DNA of 11,186 nucleotides from Bacteroidota bacterium (GTDB taxonomy: Bacteria; Bacteroidota; Bacteroidia; Bacteroidales; JADFUO01), in the NCBI GenBank assembly GCA_030614305.1, contig JAUWKH010000025.1, positions 1 to 11,186 on the forward strand, read 5' to 3'. This document shows positions 1 to 6,040 of this stretch, piece by piece (positions within the stretch are counted from its first letter, which is position 1; the number at the start of each line of letters is the position of its first letter). The notes below the pieces were generated by a model that saw only the letters and a program-made list of their open reading frames with translations, made no database searches and was not told where the DNA came from. Both the position numbers and the translations under genes were made by a program.

Positions 1-1
1 A

Positions 2-175
2 AAGATATTGCAAATTTATGATATTTTCGGGCGTAAAGCAAAGGAAATAAAAATATCAAAAGGACAGCAACAAATAAACATTGATGTAAGTAAATGGCGT
101 AATGGTTTATATATTGCCGTGTTAAAAGGTGATAAAAAGCTTATTGCAAAACAGAAGTTTATGGTTTTGAGGTGA
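2..175 (+). CDS. C-terminal end of a secreted protein with a type IX secretion (T9SS type A) sorting domain; 5' part outside the window
   Basis: The open frame entering from the left edge gives 57 residues and a TGA stop at 173-175. It contains the hallmarks of the T9SS type A C-terminal sorting domain: YDIFGRKAKE near the start, INIDVSKWRNGLYIAVL in the middle, and a short basic end (KQKFMVLR). In this family the domain directs cargo across the outer membrane of Bacteroidota through the Por/Spr machinery, where it is normally cleaved off. The functional part of the protein lies outside the window, so its activity cannot be named. It converges on the membrane-protein gene at 249-620, with a stem-loop between them. 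The domain assignment is firm; the identity of the cargo is unknown. Confidence 0.88.
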   Translation, partial: KILQIYDIFGRKAKEIKISKGQQQINIDVSKWRNGLYIAVLKGDKKLIAKQKFMVLR

Positions 176-187
176 TATTTACTCTTT

Positions 188-220
188 AGCCGCTAAGCAG
201 TTTGGAACTGCTAAGCGGCT
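188..220. terminator. 13-bp inverted repeat (one mismatch) between converging genes, probable bidirectional transcript end
   Basis: The arms AGCCGCTAAGCAG (188-200) and CTGCTAAGCGGCT (208-220) are complementary except for one central position, and the loop is 7 nt. The stem is far more GC-rich than its surroundings. It starts 12 nt after the stop of the T9SS gene and lies 28 nt beyond the stop of the opposing membrane-protein gene. No clear U-tract follows on either strand, so it is not a textbook intrinsic terminator. It may act as a 3'-end stabiliser or bidirectional stop, or be a copy of a dispersed palindromic repeat. Confidence 0.45.
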
Positions 221-248
221 TACAGAATAAAAATTGAAAGCGATATTA

Positions 249-620
249 TTAATGAGTTCTTTTTTTTCTGGAATGCTCGGTTTTTGACATAAAGTAAATA
301 GAAACAATTATCAGTAAAAAATAATTAATCTGCTCAAATGACAAACCTGTTTGAAAAGCGATATTAAGAATTTTGTAAAAACTTCCAATAAAAACAAGGA
401 AAAAACCTAAATTATAAAATCTTGATTTTTTCAGGAATATAATTGCTAAACTCAAGCCAATAAAAAAGATTATTAATAATATTTTTACTATCCAGTTCCA
501 AAAAGATTGTTCTAAGTTAATGTTAACATAATTATCATAAAAGAACGGAAAGATAAAAAATATCACAGCTATTCTTAAAAACCAGTTAATAATTATTGAT
601 AATAATTCTTTTGAATCCAT
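249..620 (-). CDS. Small hypothetical integral membrane protein, four predicted helices
   Basis: I do not recognise a family for this 123-residue protein. It has about four hydrophobic segments: roughly residues 7-27, 41-63, 69-88 and 97-112. A short basic stretch (KKSRF, about 64-68) follows the second, and the C-terminus is strongly basic (SKTEHSRKKRTH), so that tail is probably cytoplasmic by the positive-inside rule. There is no signal peptidase motif, no catalytic residue pattern and no cysteine. The start codon lies only 5 nt beyond the trpS stop, so it is very likely translated from the trpS transcript. Phenylalanine and isoleucine content is very high, as expected for a membrane protein in AT-rich DNA. 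The tight spacing and uninterrupted membrane pattern support a real gene; no function is proposed. Confidence 0.7.
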   Translation of the reverse strand: MDSKELLSIIINWFLRIAVIFFIFPFFYDNYVNINLEQSFWNWIVKILLIIFFIGLSLAIIFLKKSRFYNLGFFLVFIGSFYKILNIAFQTGLSFEQINYFLLIIVSIYFMSKTEHSRKKRTH

Positions 621-625
621 TTTAA

Positions 626-1621
626 TCAGAATTTTTTGAAACCAATTATTTCTCTTACTTCTTTAATAGTTTTGGAAGCACTTTCGCGGGCTTTATCAGC
701 ACCTTGTTTTACAACTTTTCGTAAATAATCGTTATTTTTTGATAACTCGGTAATTTTTTCACGAAGAGGTGCAGTGAAGTTAATTATATCTTCGGCTAAT
801 TGTTTTTTTAAATCACCATAACGAATTTCACATTTATTATAAAGGTCATTAAAGTGAGCTACAGTATCTGGTGTTGAAACAACTTTCAGCAATGTAAAGA
901 GGTTTTCAATAGGCTCTGACTTGTTCTGGTTTATTTTGGTTGGCCCGCTATCAGTAACAGCTCTCATAACTTTTTTGCGAATTACTTCAGGTTTATCTGC
1001 TAAAAAAATTGCATTTCCTTCGCCTTCTGATTTTCCCATTTTTCCGCCACCGTCCAAACCGGGAATTTTAACAAGGGCTTCCCCGAAATTATATGCTGTT
1101 GGAATAGGGAAATATTCGGTTTTGTATATACGGTTAAATCGTCTGGCAAAAGTTCGCATCATTTCAAGGTTTTGCTCCTGATCTTTTCCTACAGGAACTT
1201 TTGCAGCTTTATGGATAATAACATCCGCAGCCATCAATGTTGGATATGTTAAAAGTCCGGCATTAATATTTTCAGGTTGTTTCCTTACTTTTTCCTTAAA
1301 AGAAGTGCATCTTTCAAGTTCGCCGAGATATGCATTCATATTAAGCAAAAGATAAAGTTCTGATACTTCGGGCAAGTCACTTTGAATATAAATTGTTGCC
1401 TTTTCGGGATTTAATCCAGCAGCTAAATATTCAACTAATACTTGCTTAACACTCCCATGAAGGTTTTCCGGAGTAGGATGTGTTGTTAATGAATGATAAT
1501 CTGCAATAAAGAAATAACAATTATTTTCTTCTTGCATTTTGATAAAATTTTTTATTGCACCGAAGTAATTTCCCAGATGTAAATTACCTGTTGGTCTTAT
1601 TCCGCTTACTACTATTTCCAT
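626..1621 (-). CDS. trpS: Tryptophanyl-tRNA synthetase (class I)
   Basis: The enzyme charges tRNA-Trp with tryptophan using ATP in the cytoplasm. The 331-residue length is typical of bacterial TrpS. The Rossmann-fold signature near the N-terminus is SGIRPTGNLHLGNYFGA, with the HIGH-like motif as HLGN at residues 15-18. The family blocks AGLLTYPTLMAADVI (about 121-135) and VPVGKDQEQNLEMMR (142-156) are intact. The second signature reads KMGKS (194-198) instead of KMSKS and is followed by an EGEGNAIFL stretch. I recall this variant from other Bacteroidota enzymes, so it does not imply inactivity. The gene lies 88 nt after rng and 5 nt before the small membrane protein on the same strand. An exact -7-like TATTTTTG (1627-1634) ends just 5 nt before the ATG, too close for a normal leader, so co-transcription with rng remains the simpler reading. 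Confidence 0.97.
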   Translation of the reverse strand: MEIVVSGIRPTGNLHLGNYFGAIKNFIKMQEENNCYFFIADYHSLTTHPTPENLHGSVKQVLVEYLAAGLNPEKATIYIQSDLPEVSELYLLLNMNAYLGELERCTSFKEKVRKQPENINAGLLTYPTLMAADVIIHKAAKVPVGKDQEQNLEMMRTFARRFNRIYKTEYFPIPTAYNFGEALVKIPGLDGGGKMGKSEGEGNAIFLADKPEVIRKKVMRAVTDSGPTKINQNKSEPIENLFTLLKVVSTPDTVAHFNDLYNKCEIRYGDLKKQLAEDIINFTAPLREKITELSKNNDYLRKVVKQGADKARESASKTIKEVREIIGFKKF

Positions 1622-1709
1622 GATTGCAAAAATATAAAATATTAGTTACATCTCAGTATTTATGAGAATATAGGTTTATAAAATAGAATATTATTTGATG
1701 GATTATATA

Positions 1710-3260
1710 TCACATTTTTATCTCATCATTATTTTTATCAAAAAAATGATACTCAAGGAAGTGATAAGAAGGCATTGAGCGTATTTTAATCCATTTTTTG
1801 AATTTAGAAAACCATTTCATCTGGATCGAAAAAATACCTTTGGTAAGGTATGCATATAAATACGGATGCAGCGACAGAGTGAGTTGAGGTTCATTTTGGT
1901 CGTGGAGCAGATATTTAATATTTTTTTCAATTTCGTCGGTAAAAATTATGCTTGGTTTTATTTTACCTGAACCATCACAAACCGGGCATTTTTCAAGAAT
2001 TTCAATATTCATTTCCGGGCGGACTCTTTGTCGTGTTATTTGTACAAGTCCAAATTTACTTGGAGGCAAAACAGTATGTTTGGCATGGTCTTTTGCCATT
2101 TCCTCTTTAACTTTCTGAAAGAGTGCTTTGCGATTTTTTGCTTCATGCATATCAATAAAATCAACAACTATAATACCGCCCATATCACGCAACCGAAGTT
2201 GTCGGGCTATTTCTGTGGCTGCTTCAAGATTAACTTCCAGAGCGTTAGTTTCCTGGCTGTTCTCTTTGTTAATTTTATGTCCGCTGTTAACGTCAATCAC
2301 ATGCAGGGCTTCGGTATGTTCAATAACCAAATAAATACCGCTTTTTATGGTTACGGTTTTACCGAATGAACTTTTTATTTGTTTATCAATACCGTAAAAT
2401 TCAAAAATTGGTTTTTTGCCCTTGTATAATTTGACTATATCAATTTTTTGAGGTGCAAACGTTCCGATGTAGCTTTTAACATCTTCGTAAAGAACAGGAT
2501 TATCAACGTAAATATTATTAAAAGATTCGTTAAGAAGATCCCTGAGTAAAGCTGTTGTAAGGTCAAGTTCGCTGAAAACTTTTTGAAGTGCTTTTGCTGA
2601 AGCAAGTTTTTTGGTCAAATTATTCCATTTTTCCAGCAGGTCTTTCATATCTGTATCCAGATCGGCAACACCTATGTTTTCAGCAACCGTACGAATAATT
2701 ACTCCGAAATTGTTAGGCTTGATACTTTGTATTAGTCTTTTTAAACGATTTCTTTCCTCAATACTTTTGATTTTTTGTGAGATAGAAATTCTGTTAGAAA
2801 ACGGAATGAGCACAAGAAATCTTCCTGCAAAAGATAATTCTGAGGAGATTCTAGGTCCTTTTGTTGAAATTGGTTCCTTGGCTATTTGGACTAAAATTTG
2901 CTGATTAGTGCTCAGAACCTGGGAAATTTTTCCGGTTTTCTCAATATTACCTTCAAGTTTGAATTTTTCAAGTGAAAATTGTCCAGATCCTGATGATTGT
3001 ATAATTCTGGTAAATTTGTCTGAAGATTTTATCTGTGGCCCAAGGTCAAAATAATGTAAAAATGCATCTTTTTCATAACCAATATTTACAAAAGCCGCAT
3101 TAAGCCCCGGTATAATTTTTTTTACTCTTCCCAGGTAAACATCACCTACAGAATAGTTATTATTATTTTTCTCTTTGTGTAATTCAACAAGGAATTTATC
3201 CTCTAACAGAGCTATATCAATTTCAGCAGAACTTGAATTTATTATTAATTCCTTATCCAC
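1710..3260 (-). CDS. rng: Ribonuclease E/G family endoribonuclease (RNase G type)
   Basis: This is an endoribonuclease expected to process rRNA precursors and start mRNA decay. The 516-residue length fits RNase G-like proteins and rules out the long C-terminal degradosome scaffold of enterobacterial RNase E. An S1 RNA-binding domain begins around residue 36 (SVGDVYLGRVKKIIPGLNAAFVNIG in sequence) and is interrupted by an insertion at about 78-110. The catalytic DNase I-like region has D323 in HVIDVNSG and D367 in VVDFIDM, matching the two metal-binding aspartates of the family. The Zn-link CPVC motif (425-428) needed for dimer pairing is present and is followed by GSGK. About 85 residues follow the Zn-link, as in RNase G. 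It is preceded by the HU and mS38-like genes, an arrangement I recall from other Bacteroidota. No TAnnTTTG box is visible in its 151-nt upstream gap. Confidence 0.96.
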   Translation of the reverse strand: MDKELIINSSSAEIDIALLEDKFLVELHKEKNNNNYSVGDVYLGRVKKIIPGLNAAFVNIGYEKDAFLHYFDLGPQIKSSDKFTRIIQSSGSGQFSLEKFKLEGNIEKTGKISQVLSTNQQILVQIAKEPISTKGPRISSELSFAGRFLVLIPFSNRISISQKIKSIEERNRLKRLIQSIKPNNFGVIIRTVAENIGVADLDTDMKDLLEKWNNLTKKLASAKALQKVFSELDLTTALLRDLLNESFNNIYVDNPVLYEDVKSYIGTFAPQKIDIVKLYKGKKPIFEFYGIDKQIKSSFGKTVTIKSGIYLVIEHTEALHVIDVNSGHKINKENSQETNALEVNLEAATEIARQLRLRDMGGIIVVDFIDMHEAKNRKALFQKVKEEMAKDHAKHTVLPPSKFGLVQITRQRVRPEMNIEILEKCPVCDGSGKIKPSIIFTDEIEKNIKYLLHDQNEPQLTLSLHPYLYAYLTKGIFSIQMKWFSKFKKWIKIRSMPSYHFLEYHFFDKNNDEIKM

Positions 3261-3351
3261 AATAAAATATTTTAGATAAATATATGAACACTGATCAACT
3301 CAGTGGTGATTAGATAAACAGGGAAGAAATATATAATTTGTAAGGAATAAA

Positions 3352-3391
3352 ACATTATCACATAATATCTTTACACATTATGTGATAATGT
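3352..3391 (-). terminator. Perfect 15-bp inverted repeat between the 29-residue gene and rng; possible terminator or attenuator
   Basis: ACATTATCACATAAT (3352-3366) and ATTATGTGATAATGT (3377-3391) are exact reverse complements around a 10-nt loop. Read on the minus strand, the hairpin ends in TGTTTTATT, a weak U-tract. It starts 20 nt after the stop of the 29-residue gene and ends 91 nt before the rng start. It could terminate the HU/mS38-like transcript, regulate read-through into rng, or be an RNase G cleavage or autoregulation site in the rng leader. The repeat itself is directly seen; its function is inferred. A minor 6-bp repeat, CACTGA/TCAGTG (3289-3305), lies between it and rng. Confidence 0.5.
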
Positions 3392-3411
3392 AGTAAATTA
3401 AAAATTAATTT

Positions 3412-3501
3412 TTATTTCTTTTTATGTCTGTTTTTTCTTAAGCGTTTTTTACGCTTATGTGTTGACATCTTATGTCGTTTTCTCTTTTTCCCGCTAGGCA
3501 T
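3412..3501 (-). CDS. 29-residue highly basic protein of the AURKAIP1/COX24 (mS38-like) family
   Basis: The reading frame runs from ATG (complement of 3499-3501) to TAA (complement of 3412-3414) and encodes 29 residues starting MPSGKKRKRHKMSTHK and ending RHKKK. More than half of the residues are lysine, arginine or histidine, and there are no acidic residues. This matches the short Bacteroidota proteins annotated as AURKAIP1/COX24 domain proteins, whose eukaryotic relatives include the mitochondrial small-subunit ribosomal protein mS38. A ribosome-associated or rRNA-binding role is therefore likely, by family relation only. It lies 23 nt after the HU stop on the same strand and upstream of rng, consistent with a translation and RNA cluster. 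It is too short for default gene finders and is easily missed. Confidence is high because sequence and neighbourhood agree. Confidence 0.88.
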   Translation of the reverse strand: MPSGKKRKRHKMSTHKRKKRLRKNRHKKK

Positions 3502-3524
3502 AACTCAGATAAATAAAATTAGTA

Positions 3525-3809
3525 CTACTTTACGTTAGATTTAACTTCGTTAACAAATGATTTAGCAGGTTTAAAAGAAGGTATATTATGAGCAGGAATA
3601 ATAATAGTAGTGTTTTTTGAAATATTTCTTCCTGTTTTTTCAGCTCTTTTTTTTATGATAAAACTGCCAAAGCCTCTTAAATAAACATTTTCACCATTAA
3701 TCATGGATTTTTTTACAGTTTCCATTAAGGTTTCAACTGTTGACTGAACAGCAACTTTTTCAATTCCTGTTTTATTAGCAATTTCTGCTACAATTTCTGC
3801 TTTTGTCAT
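3525..3809 (-). CDS. hup: HU/IHF-family nucleoid DNA-binding protein
   Basis: This 94-residue protein has the typical HU length and order: an N-terminal helical dimerisation region (MTKAEIVAEIANKTG), the RGFGSF core strand motif (45-50), the DNA-binding beta-arm (about 52-76) and the closing FKPAKSF segment. Dimers bend and compact DNA. The arm tip is unusual: where E. coli HU has RNP with the intercalating Pro63, this protein has RNISKN (61-66), so isoleucine occupies the proline position. I recall such tips from a recurrent Bacteroidota HU variant, and weaker kinking of DNA is an inference. A well-formed Bacteroidota promoter lies upstream (3858-3889), and the mS38-like mini-gene follows 23 nt downstream. 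The ATG chosen matches the family start exactly. Confidence 0.96.
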   Translation of the reverse strand: MTKAEIVAEIANKTGIEKVAVQSTVETLMETVKKSMINGENVYLRGFGSFIIKKRAEKTGRNISKNTTIIIPAHNIPSFKPAKSFVNEVKSNVK

Positions 3810-3857
3810 ATCTTTTATATTTTAATAGTTTGATAATAAATTTATTAAATAGGGCTG

Positions 3858-3889
3858 CAAAGATAATGTTTTTTTAATTTAATGCTAAA
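3858..3889 (-). promoter_or_regulatory. Bacteroidota sigma-A promoter for the hup transcript
   Basis: On the minus strand TTTA (3886-3889) is followed after 20 nt by TATCTTTG (3858-3865). The second box matches the -7 consensus TAnnTTTG exactly, and the first differs from the -33 TTTG at one base, with spacing in the usual range. Transcription would start near 3851, leaving a leader of about 42 nt before the hup ATG at 3809. The site lies in the 98-nt gap after the carboxyltransferase stop, so hup has its own start. Confidence 0.7.
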
Positions 3890-3907
3890 ATAATATTTTT
3901 TTTTATT

Positions 3908-5446
3908 TTATAGTGGAATATTCCCATGTTTCTTGTTTGGATTGGATTTGCTTTTGTTCCGGGTCATTTCCAATGCTTGTATCAGTTTATATCGTGTTTG
4001 TTTAGGATAAATTATTTCATCAATATATCCGAGTTCAGCAGCTTTATAAGGATTTGCAAATGTATTTTTATAATCATCCACAGCTTTTTTCTTGTCTTTA
4101 TCCGATAAAGCATTTCTAAAGATTATATTTACAGCTCCCTCTGAACCCATCACGGCAATTTCAGCAGTTGGATACGCAAAGTTCACATCAGCACCAATAT
4201 GTTTACTTGACATCACGTCGTAGGCACCTCCATATGCCTTACGTGTAATTAAAGTTATTTTAGGCACGGTTGCTTCACAAAAAGCAAACAACAGTTTTGC
4301 ACCATGTTTGATTATCCCGCCAAATTCCTGAGCAGTACCGGGTAAGAAACCCGGAACATCTTCAAAAGTTATAATAGGGATATTAAATGCGTCGCAAAAT
4401 CTAACAAATCTTGCACCCTTAATTGAAGAATTTATATCAAGCACACCCGCAAGATTAGCCGGCTGGTTTGCAACTATTCCAACGGGCCTTCCGCCTAATC
4501 GTGCAAAACCCACAATAATATTTTGAGCATAATGTGGCTGAACTTCAAAGAAATTAAAATCATCAACAACTGTTGTGATGATCTCTTTCATATCGTAAGG
4601 TTTGTTGGGGTCAACAGGAACTATAGTTTGCAGTTTTTCGTCTTCTCTTTTAATATCGTCGGTACAAGGTTTAACAGGTGGATCTTCCATGTTGTTTGAT
4701 GGAATAAAACTCAATAATTCGCGTATCATCATCATGGCTTGCTCGTCATTTTCGGCAGTGAAATGGGCTACGCCGCTTTTTGAATTATGGGTCATGGCAC
4801 CCCCGAGTTCTTCTTTTGTAACTTCCTCATGGGTAACGGTTTTAATTACATCGGGACCGGTAACGAACATATAACTTGACTTTTTTACCATTAATATGAA
4901 ATCGGTAATAGCAGGGGAGTAAACTGCACCGCCGGCACAGGGTCCTAAAATTGCCGAGATTTGCGGAATTACACCTGATGCCATAGTATTGCGGTAAAAT
5001 ATATCGGCATATCCGGCTAAGCTTTCAACGCCTTCCTGTATCCGTGCACCACCTGAATCATTCAAGCCGATAACCGGAGCACCCATTTTCATTGCCAAGT
5101 CCATTATTTTTACTACTTTGTCGGAGTTGGCACGACTAAGTGTTCCGCCAAATACCGTAAAATCCTGTGCAAAAATATAAACTAATCTACCGTCAATCTT
5201 TCCGTATCCTGTAACTACACCGTCGCCTAATATTTTATTTTTATCCATTCCGAAATCGGTAGCCCTGTGCGTAACAAGTTTGTCAAGTTCAACAAAAGTT
5301 TCCGGGTCAAGCAAAATATCTATTCTCTCTCGTGCTGTTAATCTGCCTGCTTTATGTTGCCTGTCAATTCTTTCCTTACCGCCTCCAAGTTCAGCAATTT
5401 TATTTTTTAACTCAAATTGTTTGAATTTTTCTTCTAAAGATAACAT
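3908..5446 (-). CDS. Acyl-CoA carboxylase carboxyltransferase (beta) subunit, propionyl-CoA/methylmalonyl-CoA type
   Basis: This 512-residue protein moves CO2 between carboxybiotin and an acyl-CoA, most likely propionyl-CoA giving methylmalonyl-CoA. It has the two crotonase-like halves of the PccB/MmdA/12S transcarboxylase family. The N half carries [20 protein letters not shown] (131-150) and the oxyanion turn [12 protein letters not shown] (168-179). The C half carries [17 protein letters not shown] (361-377), the turn [11 protein letters not shown] (402-412) and [17 protein letters not shown] (418-434). Length fits MmdA and the 12S subunit. It is last in the operon, 36 nt after the biotin carrier gene. 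A linked biotin carboxylase, and no membrane decarboxylase subunit nearby, favour an ATP-dependent carboxylase over a sodium-pumping decarboxylase. The exact acyl-CoA preference cannot be settled by reading; acetyl-CoA or 3-methylcrotonyl-CoA is less likely. Confidence 0.93.
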   Translation of the reverse strand: MLSLEEKFKQFELKNKIAELGGGKERIDRQHKAGRLTARERIDILLDPETFVELDKLVTHRATDFGMDKNKILGDGVVTGYGKIDGRLVYIFAQDFTVFGGTLSRANSDKVVKIMDLAMKMGAPVIGLNDSGGARIQEGVESLAGYADIFYRNTMASGVIPQISAILGPCAGGAVYSPAITDFILMVKKSSYMFVTGPDVIKTVTHEEVTKEELGGAMTHNSKSGVAHFTAENDEQAMMMIRELLSFIPSNNMEDPPVKPCTDDIKREDEKLQTIVPVDPNKPYDMKEIITTVVDDFNFFEVQPHYAQNIIVGFARLGGRPVGIVANQPANLAGVLDINSSIKGARFVRFCDAFNIPIITFEDVPGFLPGTAQEFGGIIKHGAKLLFAFCEATVPKITLITRKAYGGAYDVMSSKHIGADVNFAYPTAEIAVMGSEGAVNIIFRNALSDKDKKKAVDDYKNTFANPYKAAELGYIDEIIYPKQTRYKLIQALEMTRNKSKSNPNKKHGNIPL

Positions 5447-5482
5447 CTTTTTTAAGTTTTGATTTTTTTGTCAAATAATTCT

Positions 5483-5989
5483 TTATTCAATTATTATTAA
5501 TGGTTGGTGTCCGTCAATTATATCGCCTTCCTTTACTAAAATATTTTTTATCAACCTGTTTTTTTTAACTTTATATTCGCTTTCCATTTTCATTGCCGAA
5601 ACAATAATAACGGTTTCGCCGGCTTTTACTTTATCGCCTATTTTAACAAGGATTTTTACCACTTTGCCGGGCATTGGTGAGGAAATTGTGTTTTTTTCGC
5701 CTGAATCATCTTTTTTTCTGTTTTTCAGATATTTGCTTTCAGCATCAACAATTTCAACATCAAAAGATTCATATAATGTGTTTACTATGTATTTCTTACT
5801 TGAATTATTTTCAATAAGTTCAATATTATATGATATTCCATTGTGAATAATTGAATAAACACCATTTTCAACCATTACAATATCCACATCGTATTTCTTA
5901 CCGTCAACAACAATTTTAACTTTATTTCCCTTCCTGTTCAGTAATTCAACATTTGCTGTTCTATCGTTTAAATTAACTTCAAATGACAT
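5483..5989 (-). CDS. Biotin carboxyl carrier protein of an acyl-CoA carboxylase
   Basis: This 168-residue protein carries the covalently bound biotin that shuttles between the biotin carboxylase and the carboxyltransferase. The C-terminal biotinyl/lipoyl domain (about 100-168) has SPMPGKVVKI (104-113) and the biotinylation motif SAMKM, with the acceptor lysine K134. The usual residue before AMKM is glutamate; serine here is a mild variant. The first 90 residues are beta-rich (VVDGKKYDVDIV, YNIELIE, YIVNTLYESFDVEIV) and resemble the BT linker domain that docks the carrier in propionyl-CoA carboxylases. A charged linker (KNRKKDDSGEKN, about 89-100) joins the two. It lies 51 nt after the biotin carboxylase gene and 36 nt before the carboxyltransferase gene, so the three are almost certainly one complex and one operon. 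Confidence 0.93.
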   Translation of the reverse strand: MSFEVNLNDRTANVELLNRKGNKVKIVVDGKKYDVDIVMVENGVYSIIHNGISYNIELIENNSSKKYIVNTLYESFDVEIVDAESKYLKNRKKDDSGEKNTISSPMPGKVVKILVKIGDKVKAGETVIIVSAMKMESEYKVKKNRLIKNILVKEGDIIDGHQPLIIIE

Positions 5990-6040
5990 GTGTGTGTGTT
6001 TTGCGTTAAAATATTCCTAATATTCAGTATATATCCATAA

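Noticed and set aside
1627..1634. TATTTTTG on the minus strand as a trpS promoter
   Set aside because: It ends 5 nt before the trpS ATG, which would require a leaderless transcript, and no -33 box is present; probably a chance match in A/T-rich DNA.
1652..1668. TCTCA/TGAGA inverted repeat between rng and trpS as a terminator
   Set aside because: A 5-bp stem without a following U-tract; too weak to support.
3289..3305. CACTGA/TCAGTG inverted repeat upstream of rng
   Set aside because: Only 6 bp with a 5-nt loop; short repeats of this size are common by chance, so it is not listed as a separate feature.
3915..3924. Palindrome GGAATATTCC at the end of the carboxyltransferase gene as a terminator
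   Set aside because: It lies inside the coding sequence, has no loop, and is followed on the minus strand by A residues rather than U residues.
921..4874. Several plus-strand open frames of 60-113 codons opposite trpS, rng and the carboxyltransferase gene
   Set aside because: They lie fully inside strongly supported minus-strand genes, show no recognisable domain, and arise from the antisense of conserved codons.
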